From Limnohabitans radicicola (GTDB taxonomy: Bacteria > Pseudomonadota > Gammaproteobacteria > Burkholderiales > Burkholderiaceae_C): a stretch of 64,000 nucleotides of DNA. The notes under the pieces were generated by a model. It was not told the DNA's origin. It was given only the letters and a program-made list of their open reading frames with translations, and did no database searches. This document shows positions 16,312-27,700 of the stretch, piece after piece; position 1 is the stretch's first letter; the number at the start of each line of letters is the position of its first letter. The DNA lies in contig NZ_JACYFT010000002.1 of assembly GCF_014837235.1 (NCBI RefSeq), positions 1 through 64,000 of the forward strand, written 5' to 3'. The position numbers were made by a program, and so were the translations under genes.

Positions 16312-16711
16312 CGGTGGTGTAGAGGCTGTAGACGGCGGTCATGACCGGGGAAGTCGGGTCCAAAGGAACCAAGCGGGTTTTGATCTTGGGTGGCGTGGCA
16401 TTCGCCAATCGATAAAGCTGGTTTTGGATTTGGCTGGATGATTTTTGGCCGCCCATGCAAGCGGCCTGGATTTGAGCGAGGGTGGCTTGGCCCGTTTGCT
16501 GGAGGTACAGCAAGATCTCATCGGCACCTTCAAATGCAACGTTCGTCCTAGCCTGGTTTTCGAATTGCTCAATGGCTGCCAGCGGGTACTGGACCTTTTT
16601 GCCGAGCTTGAGATATTCCGGGCCTTGTTTCGTGGTTCGCCAACGCTGCAGGGTCTTGGGGCTCATGCCCCATCGGACGGCAAGATCGACTTCGCTCAGG
16701 GTGGTAAACAA
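16301..16711 (-). CDS. Excisionase-like HTH protein
   Basis: A 136-aa protein with an N-terminal HTH_17 motif (LSEVDLAVRWGMSPKTLQRW, then VQYPLAAIEQFE) followed by a helical tail (about 55-130). Its HTH resembles that of the downstream gene, suggesting duplication. It overlaps the next gene by 11 bp. No integrase or relaxase lies alongside, so the parent element is probably incomplete. Confidence 0.6.
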   Translation of the reverse strand: MFTTLSEVDLAVRWGMSPKTLQRWRTTKQGPEYLKLGKKVQYPLAAIEQFENQARTNVAFEGADEILLYLQQTGQATLAQIQAACMGGQKSSSQIQNQLYRLANATPPKIKTRLVPLDPTSPVMTAVYSLYTTDEQ

Positions 16712-17169
16712 GCTTCATGCTCCTTGTGATGACGGAGCTGCATTCACGCGTACTTCGGCCGAAAAGTCGAGAGAATCCGCTCTCTATGCCCGGCAGGGCC
16801 GTAGACAGGGCGTTGGCCGGTACAGTTGCCTCCTCTCATTCACTCTCTAGCGCTACCAAGCATGATGGAACGTGAATAGAAAGTTGGTCAGTGGCCAGCC
16901 GCCCACTACCATTCCTTCTTTCCAACCATGACCTGCCAAGCCTGTCGTTCGCACAGGCTGATTGCGCAGGCACTGGCCAGCTTCTCGTGCTGGTGTCATT
17001 CCAGGATCGTCCTGCCGTCAGCCCTGCGCCAGGGCTGCATGGCATCCTTTTCTGGGCGCGTTCGGTGCATTGCAAACCATTGATTTTGTCGTTTATCTGG
17101 CGATTTGATGACTTTGACGATTTAAAATCATCTCAACGCAGCAGCAGAAAACAAACAAGGAATTTCTCA
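16712..17169. other. Intergenic region before the first chemoreceptor, no gene
   Basis: Open frames here lack coding features. The 60 bp before 17170 turn AT-rich (gatttaaaatcatc) and hold an AAGGAA ribosome site, so the receptor promoter is probably there. No flagellar sigma-28 consensus is evident. Confidence 0.5.
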
Positions 17170-19170
17170 ATGAACGTCAAGTCACGGCTGATCATGGGTG
17201 GGGTTTGCTCACTGGTGGGGTTGGTGTTGGTGTCGGTGGTGGCTCTTTACATCGAAAAATCCACGCTGCTGGAAGACCGCAAGATCAAAACCCGGCACCT
17301 GGTTGAAACCGTGCACGCGGTCGTGAACCATTTCCAGGCGCAGCAGAAAGCGGGCACCATGAGCGAGTCGGATGCCCAGGCCGCCGCCATGGGCGCACTC
17401 AAAGCTTTGCGTTACGAGACCAAAGAGTATTTCTGGATCAATGACCAGACCCAGCCGGTACCTCGCATGCTGATGCACCCCACTGTCCCGGCACTGGACG
17501 GCAAGGTTCTGGATGCGCCCAATTTCAATTCGGCGACCAGCCAACAGTTCGGGGTGGATGCACCTGTAGAAAAAACGGATGGGAAAAAGAATATTTTTGT
17601 GGCGTTCAATGAAGTGGCCAGCCGAGCCGGTCAGGGATTCGTCACTTACAACTGGCCCAAGCCCAAAGCCGAAGGCGGGACGACGACCGAGCTCTATGAG
17701 AAGCTGTCCTATGTGAAAAAAGTGGATGGCTGGAATTGGGTGGTCGGCACCGGCATTTACATCGACGATGTTGAGGTGATTTTCTGGCAGCATGCGACAC
17801 AGTTTTCGATCCTGGTCTTGCTGGTCATGTTGGTCATTGGGGCCGTCATCCAATGGCAAATCAAGAGCATCATCAAACCCTTGCAGGCTTTGCGCAACAT
17901 GGTCACGGCTGTGGAAACCAGTTCTGATTTTTCCAGGCGCATCAAAGACATCTCTGACGATGAAGTCGGCCAAACAGCCCGCGCCTTCAATCAACTGATG
18001 TCCGCGCAGCAACTGGCCATCGTCGAGGTCAACAAAGCCGTTGAGGCTTTGGCAGCTGGCAATTTCGATGTGGAAATCACGGCAGGTCTTCAAGGTGATC
18101 TGCGGACGATGAAAGATGCTGTGAATGCCAGCGCTCAAAGTGTGCGAGCGACCATGGCGGCTTTGGCGGAAGTGATGTCGGCGTTGTACAACGGTGATTT
18201 CAGTCAGCGCATGTCCAGCCAGGTCAAAGGCGATTTGCGTGGTCAAGTGGATCAGGCCATGGAGGCGATGCAAGCGCTGCTGGGCGATGTGGCGCGGGTG
18301 ATGAACGATGTCGCAGCCGGTGATCTGACTGGGCGCATCACTGCCGACGGACGCGGTGAACTGGCCCGTCTCAAGGCCAACATCAACCAGTCGCTTGATG
18401 CACTGACAGAGACGATGCGCAACGTGCACAGCAACACCCGACAAGTTGCGGCAGCTGCCAATCAAACCAGCCAAGCCATCAGCCAGATCAGCGATGGTGC
18501 CCAGAACCAAATGCACGGTATCGCCCAATTGGCCAACGCTGTCAAAGAGACGGCCGCATCGGTCACCGATGTCTCGCGCAATACCGAGGCGGCCAGCAGC
18601 GGTTCCCGCGAGTCTGTGGCGATTGTGCGCAACGGAAAAGCCAAAATGGCCACCATGGTCGAAGTGGTCAATGGCATCGCAGCCAATTCAGAGAAAATCA
18701 ACAAGATCACGGAAGTGATCGAAGGCATTGCCAACAAAACCAACCTGTTGTCTTTGAACGCCGCCATTGAAGCGGCCCGTGCCGGGGAGCATGGCAAGGG
18801 CTTTTCTGTGGTGGCCGAGGAGGTGGGTAAGCTCGCCGCCAGCAGCGCAGAGAGCACGCAGGAAATCGCCTTGTTGGTTCAGCAAGCCGTTGCTGAAGCG
18901 CGCCGTGCGGTGGCCACCGTGCAAGAGGTCAGTGCCGATATGGAGCGCATTGAAGCTGGCGCCACCGAGGCCGATGGCATGATGCAGCGCATCTCCGCGG
19001 CCCTCGAAGAGCAAAGCAATGCGGTGCAAGAGATCAATGCCAATGTCTCCACATTGAACCGGATCGCCCAATCCAATGCATCTGCAAGCGAGGAAATCAC
19101 TGCAACGGTGATTGAGTTGTCCAAAATTGCCGACAGCACGCGTCGCGAGGTGGATCAGTTCAAGATCTGA
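17170..19170 (+). CDS. Methyl-accepting chemotaxis protein with sCache sensor and stacked HAMP units
   Basis: A 666-aa receptor. Helix 1 (about 7-26) and helix 2 (about 205-228) bracket a single-Cache (sCache_2) periplasmic sensor, recognised by YFWINDQ and later [15 protein letters not shown]. After helix 2 come four HAMP-like units in tandem, each with a G-D/N-F or G-D-L core, then the signalling domain with the hairpin tip [20 protein letters not shown]. There is no C-terminal CheR/CheB tether pentapeptide (it ends DQFKI). The start at 17170 has AAGGAA at the right distance; the frame extends upstream without coding character. sCache receptors often bind small carboxylates, but the ligand here is unknown. 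Confidence 0.92.
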   Translation: MNVKSRLIMGGVCSLVGLVLVSVVALYIEKSTLLEDRKIKTRHLVETVHAVVNHFQAQQKAGTMSESDAQAAAMGALKALRYETKEYFWINDQTQPVPRMLMHPTVPALDGKVLDAPNFNSATSQQFGVDAPVEKTDGKKNIFVAFNEVASRAGQGFVTYNWPKPKAEGGTTTELYEKLSYVKKVDGWNWVVGTGIYIDDVEVIFWQHATQFSILVLLVMLVIGAVIQWQIKSIIKPLQALRNMVTAVETSSDFSRRIKDISDDEVGQTARAFNQLMSAQQLAIVEVNKAVEALAAGNFDVEITAGLQGDLRTMKDAVNASAQSVRATMAALAEVMSALYNGDFSQRMSSQVKGDLRGQVDQAMEAMQALLGDVARVMNDVAAGDLTGRITADGRGELARLKANINQSLDALTETMRNVHSNTRQVAAAANQTSQAISQISDGAQNQMHGIAQLANAVKETAASVTDVSRNTEAASSGSRESVAIVRNGKAKMATMVEVVNGIAANSEKINKITEVIEGIANKTNLLSLNAAIEAARAGEHGKGFSVVAEEVGKLAASSAESTQEIALLVQQAVAEARRAVATVQEVSADMERIEAGATEADGMMQRISAALEEQSNAVQEINANVSTLNRIAQSNASASEEITATVIELSKIADSTRREVDQFKI

Positions 19171-19180
19171 TGTCGCCGAT

Positions 19181-19207
19181 CCAGGAAATACCCGGAGTAT
19201 TTCCTGG
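19181..19207. terminator. Hairpin between convergent genes
   Basis: CCAGGAAATAC and GTATTTCCTGG form a perfect 11-bp stem with a 5-nt loop between the ends of the plus-strand receptor and the minus-strand PDE-like gene. There is no strong T-run on either side, so termination efficiency is uncertain. Confidence 0.55.
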
Positions 19208-19209
19208 CT

Positions 19210-20037
19210 TCAAATGGCTTGAAGAGCTTCGATTTGCTGGTCGATGATGGCTTGCACGCCCAACCGGCGGCTGGCGGGACTTGAGAACAGGGCGGCATGT
19301 TTCAAGAACATCAAGCGACCTTCGGGCGGCAGCAAGGACTGCGACAGTTTGGGGGCAACGGTCGACCACTCGCGGGACAGTTGCTTTGTCAGACCGCCTC
19401 CCGTGGCGGGCAGCGCGCTCGCCAGGATGTCGGACTCCTGTATCAATACCAGCATGCACCGTGGGTCCGCGATGTCGAACGGCAGTCCTTGAATCGCCTG
19501 GTGAGATTCTGCGACAAACGCCGGATCGGTTTTCAGGATCAAGCTGCTGATGAGGGCTTGATCTTCTTCATGCACACGGTGCTGTGACATGTGCGGCAAC
19601 AGCGCCTGTACCGTCAAGGTCTCGATTTCAGAGCGAAAGGCATTCACCCGTCCGTTGTGCATGAAATCATGGCTCACCATGGTCAGCATGCCCAGCCATT
19701 CGGCATGGCTCAGTGCAGCGGACGACGGGCGGCCTGAAATCATGCGCTCATTGCACAGCAGCACGCAAAGGGAAACCACGGTGTCGGAAAAGTGCAAACG
19801 GTTGTGATACGCCGGTTCTGCTTGCGTGGCCGCGCGTTTGACCCCATCCGTCTCAATGGCCTGGATCACCGAAAAAATGCAATCGTGCAGTGCCTGATGT
19901 CGTGGCGTCAATCGGGTTTGCTTGGTGTGGCCCAACTGAGCCAAGGCATTGCGAACCACCAGATCCAGGCCTGGCCAACCATCTGGCCATTTGTCCCGGA
20001 GGTTTTTCAAGGAGGCGATCAAGTACGGCAGATCCAT
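19210..20037 (-). CDS. HD-superfamily protein resembling class I cyclic-nucleotide phosphodiesterases
   Basis: A 275-aa soluble protein. It carries the class I PDE pattern: YHNRLHFSDTV (compare YHNxxHAxDV), SHDFMHNG (compare HDxxHxG) and a distal Asp in ESDILAS, giving the H...HD...D metal site. The enzyme would hydrolyse 3',5'-cyclic nucleotides. It follows a chemoreceptor gene by only 8 bp on the minus strand, and an adenylate cyclase and two cNMP-binding-domain proteins are encoded in the same cluster, which supports the role. Another HD hydrolase activity remains possible, since overall similarity to known PDEs could not be measured. Confidence 0.6.
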   Translation of the reverse strand: MDLPYLIASLKNLRDKWPDGWPGLDLVVRNALAQLGHTKQTRLTPRHQALHDCIFSVIQAIETDGVKRAATQAEPAYHNRLHFSDTVVSLCVLLCNERMISGRPSSAALSHAEWLGMLTMVSHDFMHNGRVNAFRSEIETLTVQALLPHMSQHRVHEEDQALISSLILKTDPAFVAESHQAIQGLPFDIADPRCMLVLIQESDILASALPATGGGLTKQLSREWSTVAPKLSQSLLPPEGRLMFLKHAALFSSPASRRLGVQAIIDQQIEALQAI

Positions 20038-20045
20038 GTGGCGTT

Positions 20046-21989
20046 TCAGAGAATGAATTTCTGAACCTCACGGTGCGTGGAATCCGCGAGCTTGGACAGT
20101 TCCATGACGGTTGCGGTGATTTCCTCGGAAGCAGAGGAGTTGCTGCGCGCGATGCCATCGACGCTGGCCAGATTGGCATTGATCTGCTCGACGGCGGTGC
20201 TTTGCTCTTCCAGCGCAGCGGCAATGCGTTGCAGCATGTTGTCGGTTTCTTGGGAGCCGCTTTCAATGCGTGCCATGTCTGAGCTGACTTCTTGAACGGC
20301 TGCCACGGCCAGACGGGTTTCCTCCACAGCTTGTTGCACAAGCAGTGCAATTTCCTGCGAACTCTCGGCGCTGTTGATGGCCAGCTTGCCCACTTCGTCG
20401 GCCACCACAGCAAAGCCTTTGCCATGTTCACCGGCACGGGCCGCTTCAATGGCGGCGTTCAAAGACAACAGGTTGGTTTTGTTGGCAATGCTTTCGATCA
20501 CTTCAGTGATCTTGTTGATTTTTTCTGAGTTGGCTGCAATGCTGCCAACCACTTCGACCATGTGGTCCATCTTGCGAATGCCATCGCGCACGATCTGGAC
20601 GGATTCCTTGGACTTCTGGCTGGCGATCTCGGTGTTGTGCGAAACCTCCGCCACCGAAGTGACGGTTTGACGGACCGCTGTGGCCACTTGACTGATGGCG
20701 TGGGTCTGGTTGAGCGCGCCATCGGAAATCTGGCCAATGGCCTGACTCGATTGTGAAGAGGCTGTGGCCACTTGGCGCGCGTTTTGATTGATCAGGCGCA
20801 AAGTGGCACTCAAGGCGTCCAGTGACGCATTGATGTCGTTTTTCAGTGTCAGGAGGTCGCCACGGCCTTGTGCATGGATGCGTGCACTCAAGTCGCCTTG
20901 CGAGACGCCTTTCATGACACTGCCCACTTCGCTCATCATGCTGTTGAGGGAGCGCATGGCTTCGCTGGCCTGCAGCATGGCACGCTGAAATTCGCCCGTC
21001 ACATCCAATTGGATCTGTTTGGAAAAATCGCCGTTTTGCAAGGCTTGCATGATGCTGTTGAGCCCATGCATGGTGGCACGCACACTCTCGACGGAGCCAT
21101 TGACGGCGGACTTCATCACGCCCATGTCACCTTTGAGTGGTGCCTCGATGCGATGACTGAAGTCACCTGCAGCAACGGCAGTCACCACCTGGTTGACCTC
21201 TTGCACGGCGCTTTGGAGCGATTGCAGCAGCGCGTTCAGCGATCTGGCCGCTTGCCCCACTTCGTCTTCACTTTCCACCTTGATGCGCAGGGAGAAATCT
21301 GCACGATCCTCGATGGCGGCGATTTGCTTTTGCATGGCGCGCAGCGGTGAGGCAATCTTTTGCCCTGCAAAATTGGCCAGAAGCAAACCAATGGCGATGG
21401 CCAAAAGCAAAGCGAAGATCTGCAATTTTTGCTGCAGATCGATGCCGTCGTTGAGCTCTTTTTGGGCGTTCGATGCGGCGATCCTGCTGGCCGCGCCTTC
21501 TTTCCGAAGAGCTTCAATCAACTGGTCGTAGGCCAAATCAGCATCTTGCATCATCATGGCCCCCAAGTTGGTGTCCGATGTGGCCGAGTCATATGCCTCA
21601 CGAACGGCTGCGTCGTAAGTCTGCAGGGGCTTGATCAGGTTGCGCAATTGGGGGTTGCTGCTGGCGTCCAGATCGCGGCCCACATCTCCCATGGCGGTGA
21701 GCTGTTCGGTCATCATCTGCTCTGCAGACTGGGCGGCCTTCTCGCTTTTGAGGTTGAGCAAGGCCAGGCTTCGGTAAGCCGCAGCATGCGTGGCGTTGAC
21801 GGTGGCTTCTGTCTCTTGCGCCATGCGCTCCGTCGCCACAGAATTGCCCAGCATGAGGTTCACACTGCTCTGAAACGATTGCAGGTTGACGTAGCTGAAA
21901 ACCCCAAAGCACAGCAGTAAAACTGCGACCAGCAGCGGTGCCATCATGAGCTTCTTTGAAATGCCCATTTTCTTATAGTTGGAAATCAT
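20046..21989 (-). CDS. Methyl-accepting chemotaxis protein with 4-helix-bundle sensor and stacked HAMP units
   Basis: A 647-aa receptor. Helix 1 lies at about 14-34 ([18 protein letters not shown]), a helical periplasmic domain spans about 35-190 (4HB_MCP type), and helix 2 about 191-210. Four HAMP-like units follow, and the signalling hairpin carries [20 protein letters not shown]. The C-terminus has no NWETF-type pentapeptide. The ATG at 21989 is annotated; an in-frame ATG seven codons later is an alternative. It shares an operon with the PDE-like gene downstream. A rho-independent terminator lies upstream, so it probably has its own promoter or depends on readthrough from the sCache gene. 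Confidence 0.9.
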   Translation of the reverse strand: MISNYKKMGISKKLMMAPLLVAVLLLCFGVFSYVNLQSFQSSVNLMLGNSVATERMAQETEATVNATHAAAYRSLALLNLKSEKAAQSAEQMMTEQLTAMGDVGRDLDASSNPQLRNLIKPLQTYDAAVREAYDSATSDTNLGAMMMQDADLAYDQLIEALRKEGAASRIAASNAQKELNDGIDLQQKLQIFALLLAIAIGLLLANFAGQKIASPLRAMQKQIAAIEDRADFSLRIKVESEDEVGQAARSLNALLQSLQSAVQEVNQVVTAVAAGDFSHRIEAPLKGDMGVMKSAVNGSVESVRATMHGLNSIMQALQNGDFSKQIQLDVTGEFQRAMLQASEAMRSLNSMMSEVGSVMKGVSQGDLSARIHAQGRGDLLTLKNDINASLDALSATLRLINQNARQVATASSQSSQAIGQISDGALNQTHAISQVATAVRQTVTSVAEVSHNTEIASQKSKESVQIVRDGIRKMDHMVEVVGSIAANSEKINKITEVIESIANKTNLLSLNAAIEAARAGEHGKGFAVVADEVGKLAINSAESSQEIALLVQQAVEETRLAVAAVQEVSSDMARIESGSQETDNMLQRIAAALEEQSTAVEQINANLASVDGIARSNSSASEEITATVMELSKLADSTHREVQKFIL

Positions 21990-22010
21990 CGTGCGCAGTC
22001 AAAATGGATG

Positions 22011-22043
22011 AAAAAAGGCGAAGTGCATTTGACGCACTTCGCC
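22011..22043 (-). terminator. Rho-independent terminator downstream of the sCache gene
   Basis: On the minus strand GGCGAAGTGC, a 7-nt loop and GCACTTCGCC form a perfect 10-bp stem followed at once by TTTTTT. It ends the transcript of the soluble Cache gene and separates it from the next receptor gene. Confidence 0.85.
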
Positions 22044-22055
22044 CATGGGTCGGCA

Positions 22056-22520
22056 TTACAGTTTGTAGATGCCGCCGCAAATGAGCAGGTTGCCCAGCTT
22101 TTCGCAGTAAGCCTGTTTGGCTTGCACCGTTTTGGTCAGCGGGTCTGTGAATTTGTAGTCTTGCCAGAATTTGGCTTTGCTGGCCGCCAGGGTGACGCGT
22201 TCCTTGACGAATTCTTTGCCATCAGGATCTTTGAGGTTGATCAGGTCCTTGCCCACTTGCTTGGGGTTTTGTCCGTGTGCCAGGCATTTACCCGTGATGT
22301 CGTAAATCACCAGGTACAAATCGCGGTCCACAAAGGTCTTGCTTGGGGCCGTGAAGTCCACATAGGCGGCTTCGCCTTTGGCTTTGACCGCTGCAACGCC
22401 TTTGGCAACCATGGCTTCAGCATCTGCTTTGGTGGCCCGGTCACCGGCGGCAAAACCGGAAGTGTGTGCCAATGCCAGCACCAGGGTGAGCATTGTGGTC
22501 AGAAATTTTCTTTGAATCAT
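22056..22520 (-). CDS. Soluble periplasmic single-Cache domain protein
   Basis: A 154-aa protein with a Sec signal peptide (about 1-25, MLTLVLALAHTSGFAA) and then one sCache_2-type domain (VDFTAPSKTFVDRDLYLVIYD, shortened here in quotation to its start, followed by KCLAHGQNP and KDPDGKEF). It has no membrane anchor or output domain. It could bind a small ligand and present it to the adjoining receptors, much as periplasmic binding proteins do (inference). It is 39 bp downstream of a chemoreceptor on the same strand and followed by a strong terminator, so the two form a likely bicistronic unit. Confidence 0.8.
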   Translation of the reverse strand: MIQRKFLTTMLTLVLALAHTSGFAAGDRATKADAEAMVAKGVAAVKAKGEAAYVDFTAPSKTFVDRDLYLVIYDITGKCLAHGQNPKQVGKDLINLKDPDGKEFVKERVTLAASKAKFWQDYKFTDPLTKTVQAKQAYCEKLGNLLICGGIYKL

Positions 22521-22559
22521 GTCGAGGTCCTCTCTTTTAAAAAACAGTCAGGTGGCCAA

Positions 22560-24509
22560 TCAGTCGGTCATCGAGAACTTCTCGAGTTCGCGGCGGGTGC
22601 CATCGGCGATCTTGGACAGTTCCATCACACTGGCTGTGATTTCCTCGGCCGCAGAAGCGTTGCTGCTGGCAATGCGATCGAGGTTGAAGACGTTGGCGTT
22701 GATTTCTTCTGTTGCACTGCTTTGCTGTTCCAGCGCGGCGGAGATGCGTTGCAGCATTTGATCTGTCTCACGTGAGGCGAGCTCAATGCGGCTCATGTCT
22801 TCGCTGACCTCTTTCACGGTGGCCACCGCCTTGGCGGTTTCGGTCACAGCCTGTTGGACCAGTTGTGCGATTTCCTGAGAACTTTCTGCACTGTTGGCAG
22901 CCAATTTGCCCACTTCTTCCGCAACCACGGAAAAACCCTTGCCGTGTTCGCCTGCGCGCGCAGCCTCGATGGCGGCGTTCAGGGACAGCAGGTTGGTCTT
23001 GTTGGCAATCTTTTCAATCACTTCTGTGATCTTGTTGATCTTGTCCGAATTGGTGGCAATGTTGCTGACCACATTGACCATGTCGCTCATCTTTTGCATG
23101 CCGTCGCGGATGATGGCGATCGACTCATGCGACTTTTGGCTGGCGATGCTGGTGTTGCGGGACACATCGCTGACCGAGGTGGCTGTTTGACGAACAGCTG
23201 CTGCCACCTGCGAGATGGCATGTGTCTGATTTTGTGCGCCGTCCGAAATCTGGGCAATGGCATTGCTCGTTTCATTGGCGGCCGTGGCCACTTGGCGTGT
23301 GTTGCCGTGGATGGCGCGCAATGCCTGGCTCATCGCATCGAGTGAGCTGTTGATGTTGTCCTTGAGCGTGATCAGATCGCCATGACCCTCGGCCACCACG
23401 CGCTGTGACAAATCACCTCGGGCGACATGGCTCATCACTTGCCCAACGTCTCCGATCATGGACTCCAGTGAAGCCATGGCCGTGATGGTTTGGTCAAGCG
23501 CCTGTTTGAATTCGCCTTGCACCTGCGCGCTGGAGCGTGCAGAGAAGTTGCCATTGGACAGGGCGTTCAGCATTTGACCGATGTCCTGGATGGTCAACTG
23601 GATGCTCTCGACAGAGGTGTTGATGGCATCCTTCATGGTCTTGAGATCGCCTTCAAGTTGGGCTGTGACGCGCAAACTGAAGTTGCCCTGGGCCATGGCT
23701 GTGACAGTGCGGTTCACTTCTTGAATGGCTGTTTGCTGCGAATCCATCAGTGCGTTGAACGCTTTGGCGGTCTGTCCCACTTCGTCGTTGCTCTCGACCT
23801 TGACGCGCTTGGAGAAATCGGCGCTTTTCGCCACTTCGTGAACCATTTTGCGGACCTTCTCAAGAGGACCGCTGACCGAGCGAACAATCCAAAGTGCGAA
23901 AGCCGCGCCCAGGGCCAGTCCCAGCACGATCAGGCCGATGCTGAAAATCCGGTTGGACTCATAACGGTCGATCGAATCTTCGTATTCCTGCTTGGCGACT
24001 TTGAGCTGGACTTCAATCAAGTCGGAAAATTTGCCACTGATCGGGTCGATGGCAGGGTACAAGGGGCCAGCTGTGAATTCGGCCATCGCATGCCGGTCTT
24101 CGCGGGTCAGGATGTCGCGCATGCGGTCAAGTTCGACCTGGGTGCTCTTGAACATGGGCTCAATTTCAGCCACCAAGCGTTGTTCTTCGGGCACCAGCAC
24201 CGTGTTCTTGTATTTGTTCCACTTTTCGGCAATCTGCTGCTCGGCATCCGCCAGATTTTTCCGACCTTCTTCCCATGAAATATTGCTGTTTCGCACCTTG
24301 TGGGAGGTGTCAACAATGTTCACGGCATACATGTCGGCAATGACCTTGAGGTCGCGCAAGGGGACCACGCGATCGTCGTACACAGTTTGCATGCTCTTGA
24401 CGCTGTCGGCCAGATTCATCAGGCCGTTGATGCCGATCGATACGGACAAGAGGCCCAGCAGCAAGACCAGCAGCATCAATCGTTTGGCGACGTTCAAATT
24501 TTTCAGCAC
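22560..24509 (-). CDS. Methyl-accepting chemotaxis protein with 4-helix-bundle sensor and stacked HAMP units
   Basis: A 649-aa receptor. Helix 1 lies at about 10-30 ([17 protein letters not shown]). The 4HB_MCP periplasmic domain (about 31-188) has the [13 protein letters not shown] element of that family. Helix 2 lies at about 190-211. Four HAMP-like units and the signalling hairpin [20 protein letters not shown] follow. The C-terminus (LEKFSMTD) lacks a CheR/CheB tether. Its output region is closely similar to those of the other three receptors here, suggesting that they feed the same CheA. The soluble Cache protein is encoded immediately downstream. Confidence 0.92.
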   Translation of the reverse strand: MLKNLNVAKRLMLLVLLLGLLSVSIGINGLMNLADSVKSMQTVYDDRVVPLRDLKVIADMYAVNIVDTSHKVRNSNISWEEGRKNLADAEQQIAEKWNKYKNTVLVPEEQRLVAEIEPMFKSTQVELDRMRDILTREDRHAMAEFTAGPLYPAIDPISGKFSDLIEVQLKVAKQEYEDSIDRYESNRIFSIGLIVLGLALGAAFALWIVRSVSGPLEKVRKMVHEVAKSADFSKRVKVESNDEVGQTAKAFNALMDSQQTAIQEVNRTVTAMAQGNFSLRVTAQLEGDLKTMKDAINTSVESIQLTIQDIGQMLNALSNGNFSARSSAQVQGEFKQALDQTITAMASLESMIGDVGQVMSHVARGDLSQRVVAEGHGDLITLKDNINSSLDAMSQALRAIHGNTRQVATAANETSNAIAQISDGAQNQTHAISQVAAAVRQTATSVSDVSRNTSIASQKSHESIAIIRDGMQKMSDMVNVVSNIATNSDKINKITEVIEKIANKTNLLSLNAAIEAARAGEHGKGFSVVAEEVGKLAANSAESSQEIAQLVQQAVTETAKAVATVKEVSEDMSRIELASRETDQMLQRISAALEQQSSATEEINANVFNLDRIASSNASAAEEITASVMELSKIADGTRRELEKFSMTD

Positions 24510-24711
24510 GTTATTTCCTTGCTCATGTCAGGCGTGATCACATCCGTGTTCGCTACAGCCAAACCGCTTTGGAGTGGTATCCCACTGCGGTGGATTGGTA
24601 CGAACTCATTCCGCAGCATTGTGTATCAAAAATTGTTTAAATTGACAAAAACGATAGTTTATCTGTGAATTTGGATTCTGTTCGATAAATGGGTCAGCTG
24701 AAATTAGGGGT
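24510..24711. other. AT-rich promoter region of the receptor-sCache unit
   Basis: About 200 bp without a gene separate the large kinase from the receptor that follows it on the minus strand. The part at 24620-24670 is AT-rich and suitable for a promoter. No definite sigma motif could be assigned. Confidence 0.4.
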
Positions 24712-27700
24712 CTACCCTGAACAGGGCAGGGTGACAATGAAATGGGTGCCCACACCCAACTCCGACTGGCACTCGATGGTTCCGCCCATGCGGGTGATGA
24801 TGCTGCGCACCATGGCCAGGCCCAAACCGGTGCCTTTTCCGACCTCCTTGGTGGTGAAAAAAGGCTCAAAAATGCGGGGCAGTGTCTCCGGTGGAATACC
24901 GCTGCCGTTGTCTATCACCGCGACCGACACGGTTTTTTCGGTGGGTCTGGAGGCGGTGATGGTGATGCGCCCATGGCGGTTCTCGCCAATGGCATGGCTG
25001 GCGTTCACGCACAAATTGACCAAAACCTGCTGCAAATTTCCGCTTTGACCATGCAGTTTCACGTCGGCGGCATCAGGCGTCTTCGGTTCGATGGCAATCT
25101 CAATGCCTTTCAGGCTGGCCTGCAACAGAGATTTCGTTTCCTCGATGACGGGCGCCAGATCGAAAGTGGATTGATTTTCTTCCTCTTCTTCCGGGGGGCG
25201 TTCGCGGCCCAAGCCGTTGAGTTTGACCACGATGTCGCGTGCGCGGGTGGTCGCTTGCATGATGGCGCTCAGGTTTTTGGCAACGTGAGAGCCTTCGCCG
25301 ATTTTCATTTCGACCAATTCGGCATGGTTTTGAATCATGCCCAGGAGGTTGTTGAAGTCGTGGGCCACACCCGCCGCCAATTGACCCAGAGCGTCCAGGC
25401 GTTGGGATTGCTCCATTTTCTTGACCATCCGAAGGTTTTCGTTTTCCTTTTCCTTGATTTCGCGGATGTCACTCATGGTGATGACGGCGCCAGTGATGTA
25501 GCCCTCGTTGTCGCGCATCGGGGCCGCAGTCAGAACCACAGGCACCTTGAGCCCGTGTTGCTGCTCAATGGTCCATTCCACGTTTTGAACCGCACGCATG
25601 GCCTGGGCCTTGACCTCTTCAACGCTGTTGCCGAGGCAGGCGATCACCCACAGTTCGGTTTCGGTGTTGACTGTGAAAAAACGTGTGTTTTCTGTCGCCG
25701 CGGTCTGGTCTGACTTGAGCCACTGCAACACTTTGGCCTCGGTGACCTGCGTGGTGAGGCTGTGCAAACTGACCGGTTGTGGCAATTCATCCAGGCTGGA
25801 TTTGCTCAGGATGGAGAGCAAATGGTGACCATGTAAACCCTGATTTTCATAGGCCAGCAACGCCTGGCTGGCAGCGTTGGTGAACTTCACGCGCTCCGAT
25901 CCGTCAAACCCCAGTACCGGATAAGGCATTTCTGACAGGCGTTGCCAGAAGTGTGTGGGGTCCGAGTCATACAAGCGCTGGACAACATCGGCGTGGTATT
26001 CCGGCACCCAATGATCCAGCTGCAGCGGTTGATCATGGGCAGGCAACAAGGCGCTCAGGGTGTGTCCCAGCACATGGACCTTGGCATACCCCAGCAATTC
26101 CAGTGCTTTGGGGTTGGCACTGAGCAAAGCGCCAGAGCGATCGATGCGCAAGACACCGTCGTGCATGGCGTCCATTGTTTTTTCAAGCAGACTGTGTTGC
26201 AGTTTGATCTGCTCGTTTTTGTGGATGAGTGACGAAACGTCATGAACGTTGATGACGGTCTGCTCCGCGATGCCACGGGTGCTGAACATGATGGAGGAAG
26301 AAATCCGCACGGGGGTGCTGGGGCCATTTTTGTTCTTCAGCAATGTCACAACCGATTCGTCGTCGTCATGCACCAGGCGGTTCAGCGTGGTGGTGATGGT
26401 CACAGACCAGGGCAGATCGAATTGGTTGCGAATGAAGGCCAGAACCGTGCGCTTGGCTCCGGCGCTGTGGTTGACCAGGCCCAGCTCGACGGCGACTTGC
26501 TGACCAGATTTGGATTGCAGGTAGACAAGGCCGCTGTAGCCGGTTTTCCGGTCGTCCTGGCTGGACAGATACCCCTGGAGCAGTTGCGCCTGCTGTTCAG
26601 CGAACGGGGCCGGGAAAAGCACCGAAAACGGTTGCCCGATCAATTCATCCCCGAAATAGCCCGTGATCTGGTTGGAGCGCGAATTGGCAAACTGGATTCG
26701 GCCCCCCTCGTCCATCTGAATGCAAGCCAAGGGGGTCTGGTTGAGGAGGTTCAAATAACTGCCAGGCTCCATCAGTTCGAGACGCAGCAAACTGTTGCTC
26801 AGGCTTTTCAGGAACTGTGACAACCTGTCCTGGTCGTCGTCAAACAGGATGTCGCTGTGCTGTCCGATAACTTCCTGACGGCTCAGCCCTGCCAGTTTGA
26901 GCAAGGCGATGTTGCAGTCTCGGATGTTGCCCAAATCGTCGACCACGATCAGGCCGCTTTGCATGGAGGAAAACAGCCCGTTCACATATTGAATCTGTTG
27001 TTCAATGGATTTCTGGCTTTCCTGTAATTTTTCTTGGTTTTCCTGCAACTGATTGGTCAATCTGTGCGAGTCCATCAGCGAGGCCAGCAAATTTTCACGG
27101 TTCTGGGCAGAGTCGTAAGCTACCCCCACCGCCACCAGACCCGGCAGCAGCAATTCGGCCACATGGTCCGGCAGGGGCTTGCGTGACTTGGCCACAAAAA
27201 TGCCCCGGACCTGACTTTTGAATTGGAAAGGGATGATCAAAAAATGCGGCGAGGACTCGATGGCCGACGTTCCAAGTGCCTGCAGACAGTTGGGTGGCAA
27301 GTCCTGGTTGCGCAGCATCCGATCTTGTCCCGCTGCTTTTTTGAGCAACTGGCTGGGCAAAGGCAGCTCAGCAGGCAGAGGAACGGGGTCATGGCTCGCA
27401 CTGCCCAGTAAAACCAGTTTTTGACGCTGGATCATGGAGTCGTCGACCACACCAAAGGCAAAACCGTACAGGGCACAGGTCTGCGAAGGCAGGTAGTCGG
27501 CCATTTTGCGGCTGATCTCTGTGGCCAATTGCGAGGTGGAGTTTTCGTTGCGCACGGTTTCATTGATCAAGGCCAGGCCCTCATCGATCCAAAGCCGGTG
27601 CCGGTGTTGATCCTGGTTTTCTTTCAGGTTCTCGGCAATCGCCTGGATGTTCGCCAAAGCACTGGTTTGGTCATCTGCATCCACCATGATGGGCTGGTCC

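Noticed and set aside
16891..17169. N-terminal extension of the first chemoreceptor
   Set aside because: The frame is open but the segment is not receptor-like, and a proper ribosome site stands before the ATG at 17170, followed by a membrane helix.
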